A DNA stretch of 64,000 nucleotides from Thermodesulfovibrionia bacterium. GTDB lineage: Bacteria > Nitrospirota > Thermodesulfovibrionia > UBA6902. The DNA is taken from positions 41,733-105,732 of the forward strand of contig JAGVNU010000028.1 of the NCBI GenBank assembly GCA_020053105.1, read 5' to 3'. Made by a program: the position numbers and the translations under genes. Below are positions 43,888 through 52,493 of this stretch, in pieces; position 1 is the stretch's first letter, and each line of letters starts with the position of its first letter. The notes under the pieces are model-generated. The model saw only the letters and a program-made list of their open reading frames with translations, ran no database searches and was not told where the DNA came from.

Positions 43888-45310
43888 ACGGTTTGAAAAA
43901 GTGCACTTTGTAGGGATAGGCGGCGTCGGCATGAGCGGCATTGCCGAGGTGCTGCATAATCTCGGTTATGAAGTGGAGGGCTCTGATCTGAAGGGGTCTG
44001 AAACAACAAAAAGGCTTACGGCAATGGGGATCAGCATAAGCATCGGCCACAGGGCGGAAAATGTGAGGAAGGCCGATGTGGTTGTTATATCTTCCGCGGT
44101 CAAGTCCAGTAATCCGGAAGTGGAAGCCGCAAGAAAACTGTCGATCCCCGTAATCCCAAGGGCCGAGATGCTTGCCGAGCTGGCAAGGCTCAAATACGGG
44201 GTGCTTGTGGCCGGGGCGCACGGGAAGACGACTACGACCTCCCTGGTTGCGAGTGTCCTAGGTGAAGGAAAGCTGGACCCCACCGTTGTTATCGGCGGCA
44301 AGCTTAAAGGCATAGGAAGCAATGCAAAGCTCGGCTGGGGAGAGTTCCTTGTAGCTGAAGCGGATGAAAGCGACGGTTCATTTCTGAAACTGTCGCCCAC
44401 TATCGCTGTCGTGACAAATATAGACAGGGAGCATATGGATTATTTTAAAAACATCGAAGAAATAAAAGGCGCCTTTCTTTCATTTATAAATAAGGTGCCC
44501 TTTTACGGACTGTCGATACTTTGCGGTGACAATGATTATATTAAAGAACTGATGCCGAAGATCCAGCGCAGGTTTATTACATACGGACTGGGTGAAGGCA
44601 TGGACCTTACGGCAAGGGACATAAGGACAGAGGGTCTGGGTTCAGTATTTGAAGCGGTCCTGAACGGCAAGTCTCTCGGACCGTTTAAGGTGCCATTAAT
44701 AGGCAGGCACAATGTCAGCAACAGCCTGGCAGCAATTGCGGTCGCCAATGAACTGAAGGTCAGCATGGACATCATAAGAGAGGCCCTCAGGAATTTCAGC
44801 GGGGTCCAGAGGAGGTTTGAGTTAAAAGGGACTGCTGACGGTATTAATGTGGTTGATGACTACGGACACCACCCTGCCGAGATCATGGCCACGCTGAAGG
44901 CGGCACGGGAAGCGCGGGACGCGGCGCTCAGGGCACAGGATACGGCGCCGGGAACACAGGCTGCGGGACGCGGAAGGATTGTGGTCCTTTTCCAGCCGCA
45001 CCGCTACACGAGGACCAGAGACCTGCTCAGTGAATTCATCGACGCATTTTCGGACGCGGACAAGGTGATATTAATGGACATATATCCTGCCGGGGAAAAG
45101 CCGCTGCCGGGAGTCAATTCACAGCTCCTGTACAGAGGAATAAAGGACACTGGCAAGGACATTGAGTATATATCGAACAGGGAGGAGATACTGGACTACC
45201 TTGATGCGGAATTGAAAGAAGGGGAGATGCTGCTGACCCTGGGCGCGGGAGATGTGTGGAAGATCGGTGAGGAGTTTCTAAAGGTGAAATCCAATGCTTA
45301 TAGAAGGTAA
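43880..45310 (+). CDS. murC: UDP-MurNAc:L-alanine ligase
   Basis: A 476-residue first Mur ligase. VHFVGIGGVGMSGIAEVL begins the UDP domain, AGAHGKTTTTSLVA is the ATP loop near 113, EADESDGSFLKL and DDYGHHPAEI are signatures, and QPHRYTRT lies in the C-terminal domain. Between DDYGHHPAEI and QPHRYTRT, residues about 342-367 are an Ala/Arg-rich insertion (ALRAQDTAPGTQAAG) encoded by G+C-rich repetitive DNA. The end overlaps murB. Confidence 0.95.
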   Translation: MYKRFEKVHFVGIGGVGMSGIAEVLHNLGYEVEGSDLKGSETTKRLTAMGISISIGHRAENVRKADVVVISSAVKSSNPEVEAARKLSIPVIPRAEMLAELARLKYGVLVAGAHGKTTTTSLVASVLGEGKLDPTVVIGGKLKGIGSNAKLGWGEFLVAEADESDGSFLKLSPTIAVVTNIDREHMDYFKNIEEIKGAFLSFINKVPFYGLSILCGDNDYIKELMPKIQRRFITYGLGEGMDLTARDIRTEGLGSVFEAVLNGKSLGPFKVPLIGRHNVSNSLAAIAVANELKVSMDIIREALRNFSGVQRRFELKGTADGINVVDDYGHHPAEIMATLKAAREARDAALRAQDTAPGTQAAGRGRIVVLFQPHRYTRTRDLLSEFIDAFSDADKVILMDIYPAGEKPLPGVNSQLLYRGIKDTGKDIEYISNREEILDYLDAELKEGEMLLTLGAGDVWKIGEEFLKVKSNAYRR

Positions 45311-46235
45311 TGTAATGCAGGATTTGGAAACTGAGATCAGAAAACTTATAAAAGGCGAAATTAAATTCGATGAGCCCTTGTCTGCGCATACGTCGCTGGG
45401 GATAGGCGGGCCTGTTGACATCATGGTCTTTCCTGAAGACCCCACGTCACTTAAGAATGTACTGCTGGTCGCTGAAAAAGAAAATATCCCTGTATTTGTT
45501 CTTGGCGCGGGAACGAACCTGCTTGCTTCGGACAGTAGAATAGAAGGACTGGCCGTGTCCCTGAAGGCCTTCAGGAGCATAGAATTAACAAGAGACTCAG
45601 ATGAGAATAATGTTGTTCTATATGCCGGCTCAGGGGTGCCTCTTCCAATGCTTGTAAACTTTGCGCGGAAGTACGGCTATTCAGGCATAGAGGCCCTTGC
45701 CGGAATCCCCGGTTATGTCGGCGGAGCTGTTTATATGAACGCCGGGTCGTTCGGCACGGAAATGAAGGATGTAATTGTCTCTGTGGCAAGCATGAATTCA
45801 CACGGCGAAATTATGATTTCAGATAAGGACAAACTGGGATTTTCATACAGGAGTTTCAATTTGCCTGCGGGTTCGATTATACTCAGCGCCAATATAATTC
45901 TCAGAAGAGACGACCCCGCTGAAGTGGACAGACGCACAAGGGAATTCTTAAGCAGGAAAAAAACCTCGCAGCCTCTCGGGGAATTATCTGCCGGGTGTGT
46001 CTTTAAAAATCCGCCGGGCGACTCTGCAGGCAGGTTAATAGACGCTGCCGGATGCAAAGGAATGAGAACAGGCGGCGTGGAAGTCAGCAGGGTGCATGCA
46101 AATTATTTTATAAATAAAGGCGGGGCGACCTGCAGGGATTTTATAGAGCTTATGCAAACTGTAAAGGCAAAGGTCAAGGCATACAGCGGGACTGACCTTG
46201 AACCGGAGGTAAAGATTACAGGAGAGATTATATGA
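45294..46235 (+). CDS. murB: UDP-N-acetylenolpyruvoylglucosamine reductase
   Basis: A 313-residue FAD enzyme that reduces the enolpyruvyl group to make UDP-MurNAc. [16 protein letters not shown] and [11 protein letters not shown] form the FAD domain. [18 protein letters not shown] and [19 protein letters not shown] (catalytic Ser in the last) are signatures. The start at 45294 lies inside murC. An alternative ATG at 45315, after AGAAGG, would remove seven residues and avoid the overlap. The end overlaps ddl by four bases. Confidence 0.94.
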   Translation: MLIEGNVMQDLETEIRKLIKGEIKFDEPLSAHTSLGIGGPVDIMVFPEDPTSLKNVLLVAEKENIPVFVLGAGTNLLASDSRIEGLAVSLKAFRSIELTRDSDENNVVLYAGSGVPLPMLVNFARKYGYSGIEALAGIPGYVGGAVYMNAGSFGTEMKDVIVSVASMNSHGEIMISDKDKLGFSYRSFNLPAGSIILSANIILRRDDPAEVDRRTREFLSRKKTSQPLGELSAGCVFKNPPGDSAGRLIDAAGCKGMRTGGVEVSRVHANYFINKGGATCRDFIELMQTVKAKVKAYSGTDLEPEVKITGEII

Positions 46236-47188
46236 CTAAAGCATTGGCGACAAAAAAAAGGGTAGGCGTATTGATGGGAGGGCTCTCTGCGGAGAGGGAC
46301 ATTTCCATGAGAAGCGGACTTGCCGTATATCAGGGCCTGCAGGAACTGGGGTATAACGTTGCGCTTGTAGATGTCGGCAAAGACATAGTGGATGTAATAA
46401 AGAAAGAGAAGGTGAAGATCGCCTTCCTCGCTCTCCACGGAGGCACAGGAGAAAACGGGGCCATTCAGGGACTGCTTGATGTGATCGGCATTCCTTATAC
46501 TGGGTCAGGCGTCCTGGCATCTGCCCTTGCCATGGATAAAGAGGCCTCAAAGAAGATCTTTATGTATCACGGACTGAGTGTAGCTCCATTTATAGTTGTC
46601 AGTCAGGGGCCCAAAGTCAAAGGTAAAAAAACACCGGGGCCCGGAACAATGAACCCTGACTTTCCGCTTCCGTGGGTCGTAAAGCCGACTACCGAGGGGT
46701 CCAGCATAGGGGTCAGCATTGTAAAAGAGGAAAGCGGCCTGAAGGCTGCGGTGGACAAGGCCTTTTCATTCGGCCCCAGGGTGATTGTTGAGAAGTTCAT
46801 AAAGGGCAGGGAGCTTCATATTGCCGTGGTCGGCGGCAGGGTGCTTGGCGGGGTAGAAGTAAGACCCTCTCTGGAATTTTATAATTATGAGGCGAAATAT
46901 ACATCGGGACTGACCGAGTATATAATACCGCCTGAGATTGATGAAGCGGTATATGAAAATACAAAAGGCATGGCCCTTAAAACCTTTCAGGCGCTGGGAT
47001 GCTCCGGGGCCGCGAGAGTTGATTTCATCGTAGAAGAAGGCAGTAATACGCCGTATGTGCTCGAAGTCAATACGCTGCCCGGTATGACTACGACGAGCCT
47101 GCTTCCGAAAATTGCAGCTTCGGCCGGCATGGACTTTAAAGCCCTTATAGAGGAGATACTCAGGCTTGCAGTCAAAGAGAAGGAATAA
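46232..47188 (+). CDS. ddl: D-alanine--D-alanine ligase
   Basis: A 318-residue ATP-grasp ligase supplying the dipeptide for Mur[20 protein letters not shown] starts the protein, and [14 protein letters not shown] and [19 protein letters not shown] follow. [14 protein letters not shown] is the ATP-grasp loop, and RVDFIVEE with [16 protein letters not shown] gives the metal ligands. A small insertion ([12 protein letters not shown]) precedes the ATP-grasp part. The end overlaps ftsQ. Confidence 0.95.
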   Translation: MTKALATKKRVGVLMGGLSAERDISMRSGLAVYQGLQELGYNVALVDVGKDIVDVIKKEKVKIAFLALHGGTGENGAIQGLLDVIGIPYTGSGVLASALAMDKEASKKIFMYHGLSVAPFIVVSQGPKVKGKKTPGPGTMNPDFPLPWVVKPTTEGSSIGVSIVKEESGLKAAVDKAFSFGPRVIVEKFIKGRELHIAVVGGRVLGGVEVRPSLEFYNYEAKYTSGLTEYIIPPEIDEAVYENTKGMALKTFQALGCSGAARVDFIVEEGSNTPYVLEVNTLPGMTTTSLLPKIAASAGMDFKALIEEILRLAVKEKE

Positions 47189-47957
47189 AAAAAACAAGGC
47201 AGCCTCCAGGCGTGGAGGGAAAGCCGTATTATTTTTTAAAAGGGCGACCATGGTCCTCCTGGCAGTTGTCGTCACTGCGGCGGCTGTACTGGGGCTGAAA
47301 ATGTTCGCGGAGCAATTAAGGGTGGAAGATATTATAATTTCAGGCAACTCCCGCCTTGAAAGGGAAGATGTTCTGGATTCCCTGAAAGTAAGAAGGGGAG
47401 AGTCGCTTTTAAATCTTCATTTCTCAGAACTCAGGGGACGGCTTAAAGCGAACTCCTGGATAAAAAAAGTGGACCTGAGAAAACAGTACCCGGACACACT
47501 TGAAATCAGGATCGAAGAAGCGGAGCCAAAGGCCCTGTTAAGCATTAATGACCAGTTGTACCTTGTTGACGGGGACGGGAACAGGCTTGAGAGCATTAAA
47601 GGTGAGACGACCCCCTTCCTGCCGGTGATAAAGAACATTGATCCCGTGCTGAGAAAAGAAATGAGTGAGGCACTCAAGCTGGTCGCGGCAATGTCAGGCA
47701 AAGGCGCTTTTGCCGATAGGGAGTCCATAGAAATCGGTCTTGAGTCATACGGGCTCACGGTCCGGATGGACGGTGAGTTTATAAAGGTCGGTTACGACGA
47801 CTACGAGGAAAAATTTGCGAGATGGATAGAGCTTGAACCGGAGATCAGAAAGAGGGGTCTGCCGGTCCAGTATGTTGACCTGAGATTCAAGGACTCCGTA
47901 ATAGTGAAGCCTGTGGAAGAAGAGAAGGAAGCTAAAAAAGAGAAAGGCAAGGCCTAG
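47166..47957 (+). CDS. ftsQ: Cell division protein FtsQ
   Basis: A 263-residue bitopic divisome protein: a basic N-terminus ([16 protein letters not shown]), a membrane segment (about 27-47), then a POTRA domain ([20 protein letters not shown]) and the FtsQ domain ([21 protein letters not shown]). It ends in a Lys/Glu-rich tail. It links FtsBL with early divisome proteins. The start is a TTG inside ddl. The identification is supported by topology and position before ftsA. Confidence 0.93.
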   Translation: MQSKRRNKKNKAASRRGGKAVLFFKRATMVLLAVVVTAAAVLGLKMFAEQLRVEDIIISGNSRLEREDVLDSLKVRRGESLLNLHFSELRGRLKANSWIKKVDLRKQYPDTLEIRIEEAEPKALLSINDQLYLVDGDGNRLESIKGETTPFLPVIKNIDPVLRKEMSEALKLVAAMSGKGAFADRESIEIGLESYGLTVRMDGEFIKVGYDDYEEKFARWIELEPEIRKRGLPVQYVDLRFKDSVIVKPVEEEKEAKKEKGKA

Positions 47958-47964
47958 TCCTGAA

Positions 47965-49308
47965 ATGTATTTTGGATTTGTGAAAGAAACGGCATTAAAA
48001 AAAGACCATCTTGTTGTGGGGCTTGATATCGGCACGACCAGGATATGCGCAGTTGTCGCCGAGGTGTCTTCTATGCAAAAACAGGGGAAGCGGGGCTTTT
48101 TCACGAAGTTTAAAAAAGCAGACGTATTGCAGGATGATCACTATAACGTCCACGGCAGCGGCATCAATATAATAGGTGTCGGCAGTGCGCCTTCAAGGGG
48201 CATCAAAAAAGGCGTAATAACGAATATCGAGAGTACTGTGGATTCAATAGTTGAGGCGGTACAGGAGGCGGAAACAGCGGCAGGGGTGGACATAAAGGCC
48301 GTTCATATAACTATTACCGGAGCGCATATCGGCTGCCTCTCCAGCCACGGCGTTATCGCAGTAAAAGAAAAAGAGATAGGGCACAGGGAAGTGGACCATG
48401 TGATAGAAGCGGCAAGGGCGGTCGCGATCCCCTTTGACAGGGAGATACTCCATGTGGTCCCATCGGGATTTATTGTGGACGGACAGAGCGGCATTACCGA
48501 CCCGAGAGGGATGGCGGGCGTGAGGCTTGAAACAAATGTGAAGATAATAACCGGCGCTACAGCTTCCGTTCAGAACCTGATGAGGAGCTGCGAGAAGGCG
48601 GGCCTGGATGTGACAGGCGTTGTTTTTCAGCCCATTGCCTCTGCGGCAGCTGTTTTGACCCAGGATGAAAAGGACCTCGGAGTTGCAGTTATTGATATCG
48701 GAGGCGGGACAACGGACATGGCGCTCTATTACGACGGCAGTATCTGTCATTCAGCCGTCTTTGCCGTCGGCGGAAACAATTTTACAAATGACGTTGCCGT
48801 CGGCTTAAGGACCCCGGCGCAGGAGGCCGAGCGGATAAAGAAGAAGCATGGTTGTGTAATGATATCATGCATTAAAAGCGATGAAGAGATAGAGATAGGT
48901 TCTGCTGACGGTAAACTGTTCAGAAGTATACCGAGAAGACATCTGATCGAGATCCTCCAGCCCAGGGCCGAAGAATTGTTCGGGCTCCTGAAAGACGAAA
49001 TTACAGCCGGGGGGTTTCAGAAGGTCATCAATTCAGGTGTTGTACTTACAGGAGGCGCTGCTGCGATGGAAGGAATGGCCGCTATGGCTGAGAACATCCT
49101 TGAACTTCCTGTGAGGATAGGGACGCCGACCGGCTTTGAAGGGGCAGATGAAATGAAAGGAGACCCTTCCTTTGCGGCTGCTGCGGGACTGGCAATATAC
49201 TGCGCGGAAGAAAGCATGCCTTTGACGGGATTCAATAGCAGCGGGATAGTCGGGATGAAGGCAAAGGTGAAGGGGTGGTATGAGGAGGCCTTTAAAATAT
49301 TCAGCTAA
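47965..49308 (+). CDS. ftsA: Cell division protein FtsA
   Basis: A 447-residue actin-like ATPase that tethers FtsZ to the membrane. VVGLDIGTTRICAVVAEV is the phosphate-1 loop, VIDIGGGTTDMALYYDG is phosphate-2, and VVLTGGAAAMEGMAAMA forms the adenosine motif. An amphipathic C-terminal helix (VKGWYEEAFKIF) is the membrane anchor. Residues about 35-60 hold an unusual charged insertion (KQGKRGFFTKFKKADVLQ) in subdomain 1A, where most FtsA proteins have a tight turn. ftsZ follows after a MITE-like element. Confidence 0.95.
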   Translation: MYFGFVKETALKKDHLVVGLDIGTTRICAVVAEVSSMQKQGKRGFFTKFKKADVLQDDHYNVHGSGINIIGVGSAPSRGIKKGVITNIESTVDSIVEAVQEAETAAGVDIKAVHITITGAHIGCLSSHGVIAVKEKEIGHREVDHVIEAARAVAIPFDREILHVVPSGFIVDGQSGITDPRGMAGVRLETNVKIITGATASVQNLMRSCEKAGLDVTGVVFQPIASAAAVLTQDEKDLGVAVIDIGGGTTDMALYYDGSICHSAVFAVGGNNFTNDVAVGLRTPAQEAERIKKKHGCVMISCIKSDEEIEIGSADGKLFRSIPRRHLIEILQPRAEELFGLLKDEITAGGFQKVINSGVVLTGGAAAMEGMAAMAENILELPVRIGTPTGFEGADEMKGDPSFAAAAGLAIYCAEESMPLTGFNSSGIVGMKAKVKGWYEEAFKIFS

Positions 49309-49316
49309 TGAAAATG

Positions 49317-49463
49317 AATGCGGACACCTTGGAATGATTTATTTAACTCGATGGACTTATTATTGAAATTATGCGCTTAGCTTTGAATGAAATATACGTC
49401 AATACCTTGATTGAAATTGCGTTTATGGTATCGAAATATAATTCATTCCAAGGTGTCCGCATT
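49317..49463. mobile_element. MITE-like element, copy A (147 bp, 21-base terminal inverted repeats)
   Basis: Perfect 21-base inverted termini: GCGGACACCTTGGAATGA within 49317-49337, and its complement within 49443-49463. No ORF lies inside. Its reverse complement shares the blocks TTTCAATCAAGGT, TTTCGATACC and ATCGAGTTAAA with the element at 7645-7791, in the same order and with the same total length. It sits between ftsA and ftsZ. No target-site duplication is obvious. It probably moves by a transposase encoded elsewhere. Confidence 0.75.
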
Positions 49464-49525
49464 TATTGTTTTAATGAAAGATGAAAGTTGATATTAATTA
49501 TAAAAATTTTTAGAAGGAGGTTATT

Positions 49526-50674
49526 ATGAGAATTTTTGATCTGGAAGAGGTCCAAAACAGGGTAACGGCAAAAATCAAGATTGTAGGCGTAGGGGGAGGG
49601 GGAAGCAACGCGGTCAACAGCATGATAGCGTCAAGCCTGTCAGGTGTTGAATTTATCGCCATTAATACTGACGCCCAGGCGCTTGAATCCTCACTCGCAA
49701 ACCAGTGCATCCAGATTGGCAATACATTGACCAAGGGACTTGGCGCCGGCGCAAATCCTGAGGTAGGCAGGCAGGCGGCGCTTGATGACAGGAGTTTGAT
49801 CGAACAGGCCATAGGCGGCGCTGATATGGTATTTATAACCGCCGGTATGGGTGGCGGGACAGGGACCGGAGCAGCCCCGGTTGTTGCTGAGACCGCAAAA
49901 CAGATGGGCATTCTCACGACAGCCGTTGTCACGAGGCCGTTTCTCTTTGAAGGGAACAAAAGGGCCAGGAATGCGGAACAGGGGATCAAGGAACTGAGAA
50001 AATATGTTGACTCAATCATTATCATTCACAATAACAGGCTTCTGGACATTACCGAGAAGCATACCCCGTGGCTGCAGGCGCTGAACCTGGCCAATGATGT
50101 CCTGAGGCAGGCGGTAAAAGGCATATCCGACCTGATACTCGTCCCCGGCCTGATTAACCAGGACTTTGCTGATATCAGGACAATTCTGTTAGACAGCGGA
50201 AGGGCCCTTATGGGAATCGGAAATGCAGACGGTGAAAACAGGGCCGTTAACGCTGCGAAGATGGCGATCAAGAGTCCCCTGCTGGAGGAGACCTCCATTG
50301 ATGGAGCAAAAGGCGTATTGATTAACATCACTGGAGGCTCCTCCTTATCCTTCCATGAGGTCAATGAAGCTGCCAGTCTTGTAAGGGAGGCAGCGGATGA
50401 AGACGCTGAGATTATATTCGGCTCGGTCATCGACCCTGATATGGACGACAGGATTATCGTTACGGTGATAGCCACCGGCTTTGAGGAAAAGCCCCGCGCT
50501 GTTATGCCCTCCTATGATAAATGGAGGCCCTCAAAGGACGTTAATACCCTGAAGGGGGCCGGCCGGCTCCTGTCAAAAGAGATGATGATAGAAGGCGGTG
50601 AAAATTATCTTGATGTCCCTACGTTTATGCGTAAAAACGGTGTGACGGATGATAAAGAAATCAGCATAATGTAA
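49526..50674 (+). CDS. ftsZ: Cell division protein FtsZ
   Basis: A 382-residue tubulin-like GTPase forming the Z ring. [15 protein letters not shown] starts the GTPase domain. [15 protein letters not shown] is the tubulin signature G-box, and [13 protein letters not shown] follows with the T7-loop Asp. The C-terminal peptide ([12 protein letters not shown]) is the conserved FtsA-binding tail, followed by 10 extra residues. A strong GAAGGAGG site precedes the ATG. The intervening MITE may separate it from ftsA transcription or carry a promoter. Confidence 0.97.
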   Translation: MRIFDLEEVQNRVTAKIKIVGVGGGGSNAVNSMIASSLSGVEFIAINTDAQALESSLANQCIQIGNTLTKGLGAGANPEVGRQAALDDRSLIEQAIGGADMVFITAGMGGGTGTGAAPVVAETAKQMGILTTAVVTRPFLFEGNKRARNAEQGIKELRKYVDSIIIIHNNRLLDITEKHTPWLQALNLANDVLRQAVKGISDLILVPGLINQDFADIRTILLDSGRALMGIGNADGENRAVNAAKMAIKSPLLEETSIDGAKGVLINITGGSSLSFHEVNEAASLVREAADEDAEIIFGSVIDPDMDDRIIVTVIATGFEEKPRAVMPSYDKWRPSKDVNTLKGAGRLLSKEMMIEGGENYLDVPTFMRKNGVTDDKEISIM

Positions 50675-50742
50675 GAACGGCCAACGTTGTTCCGGCATTT
50701 GTGCGGGGATGCCGGCAGCATGTAACTGTTCAGGCATATGCG

Positions 50743-52245
50743 TTACAGTCGCTCCTTATATTTCAGCTCCCTGAAACGGATAATGAAGGAGGTCCCCCCG
50801 TGCCTCCGGAATTCTATGCTGCCACGGAGTTGATGAATAGTAAGGTTGGTGACAAGCTGCAATCCCAGAGATTTTGTATTCCTGATATCTATATTTTCCG
50901 GAATGCCGATGCCGTCATCACTGACGGTCAGTTCATATTCGCTGTCCAGCGCACTACCGGCAGCTGTTTTTTTCAGTTCTATAACGATGCTCCCGCCCTT
51001 GCCCTCAGGAAACGCATGTTTAAGTGAATTCGAAATCAGCTCGTTGATGATCAGGCCGCACGGAATGGCCGTATCTATCCCGAGGATGATCTCACCGGCA
51101 TTTATTGCTAATGAAATATTCCCGGATGATGTGCCGTAGAATGTGAGCAGGCCGTTTGCAAGGCTTGTTATATAGTCATTAAATTCGATGCTGGAAAGGT
51201 TTTTCGAGAGGTAGAGTTTTTCATGGACCAGTGCCATGGAGCTTATTCTGTTGCGGCTTTCATCAAATAGCGCCACATAGCGGGGCTCGTCGATCTGACT
51301 GGACTGGAGATTCAGCAGGCTGGTAATGACCTGCATATTGTTCTTGGTCCTGTGATAGATTTCTTTCAGCAGGACATCTTTTTCCCCGAGAGAAGCGCTG
51401 AGCTGTTCCTGCGCCAGTCTGCGCTCGCTTATTTCAAGAAGGAGCTCCTTATTGGCGGACTGAAGACTGTCGGAACGTTTCTGAAGCCGGTCTCTTAACT
51501 CCCAGTTGAAGATTTTCAGTATCCCGCTTATGGACCAGGCCAGTGCAAGAGCGCAGATGGCGCGGAACGCCTGTACCGGGACCCCGGTTGCTGCAATAAA
51601 TGATTCCGTGTTTAGCAGGTTTGATGGGAAGATATCGGTTTTGGGAACGATCAGGCCGCCCAGCATCCCGTAAATCAGGAACGAGCCGCCGGCGCACATG
51701 AAATACTTTTTCACTCTGAGAGGCCCTAGTATCTCCTTCTGATATTTGTATTCAGACAAAAAGCTGAAACCGATCAAGATCCCTCCTGGAAGTCCCAGTG
51801 CATATCTGGTCAGGGTGCTTCCCACCTCCCAGAAATCATGGGACAGATACGCGCCGACAACGATCATGAGCGATACAAGAGGCAGCAGCCACCATCCAAA
51901 ATGGCCGGCGATCTTCCTCTTCCACGCATGGGCATTTGCCATGTTCAGACGGAAAAACCGCCTGCCGAACTCGAAAAGAAAGAGGTATGATATGACCAGA
52001 CATAACCAGCGGACAGCGTCCAGCAGATCATGCCGGCCTCTTATTATCGCCCACATATCGAGAAGTTCATTAGCGCCGTGGGTGATGCCGAACATTGCCA
52101 GGAGCCAGAAAATGTCCGCAATCTTGTGCTCGCTGTCTTTTTTGGGCTGTAAAAGGACCGCAATTCCCATTATTAAAAAGGCGAGACCATAGATGAAAAA
52201 AACTACATCTAAGTTATTGACTAATGCCTGACCGATTGTTTCCAT
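50743..52245 (-). CDS. Membrane-bound HisKA_2-type sensor histidine kinase
   Basis: A 500-residue kinase. The N-terminal 245 residues hold about seven membrane segments, with YGLAFLIMGIAVLLQP at the first and a His/Asn-rich ITHGANELLDMW loop. A coiled coil (250-290) precedes the HisKA_2 dimerisation domain with phospho-acceptor His298 in KEIYHRTKNNMQVI. The HATPase part contains IINELISNSLKHAFPEG and VSDDGIGIPE. The HisKA_2/HWE group often signals to unconventional response regulators. No regulator lies nearby, so it is an orphan. It is convergent with ftsZ and divergent from proS. The ligand is unknown. Confidence 0.88.
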   Translation of the reverse strand: METIGQALVNNLDVVFFIYGLAFLIMGIAVLLQPKKDSEHKIADIFWLLAMFGITHGANELLDMWAIIRGRHDLLDAVRWLCLVISYLFLFEFGRRFFRLNMANAHAWKRKIAGHFGWWLLPLVSLMIVVGAYLSHDFWEVGSTLTRYALGLPGGILIGFSFLSEYKYQKEILGPLRVKKYFMCAGGSFLIYGMLGGLIVPKTDIFPSNLLNTESFIAATGVPVQAFRAICALALAWSISGILKIFNWELRDRLQKRSDSLQSANKELLLEISERRLAQEQLSASLGEKDVLLKEIYHRTKNNMQVITSLLNLQSSQIDEPRYVALFDESRNRISSMALVHEKLYLSKNLSSIEFNDYITSLANGLLTFYGTSSGNISLAINAGEIILGIDTAIPCGLIINELISNSLKHAFPEGKGGSIVIELKKTAAGSALDSEYELTVSDDGIGIPENIDIRNTKSLGLQLVTNLTIHQLRGSIEFRRHGGTSFIIRFRELKYKERL

Positions 52246-52493
52246 CTGCCCACGAATCCATGACCCTGTTGATTTTGCGTTTCCTTTCCCTGATAGAACG
52301 GGAATTAAGTCCTGTTTATTTTACTTGCTTTAATAAAAAAATAATATTCAATTCCAGGTAAAGACATCATGAAATTTATAACGAGGCATATAACATGAGC
52401 AATTCCCTTTAACTATACTTTTATTAAGACCCCACATGTGATAAAATACTCTGATTTTAATCCGGAATTCAGACCAATAATGAGAGGCGACTT

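Noticed and set aside
50692-50715. Hairpin CCGGCAT...ATGCCGG after ftsZ
   Set aside because: The seven-base stem has a long loop and no T-run. It could be a weak structure, but I would not call it a terminator.
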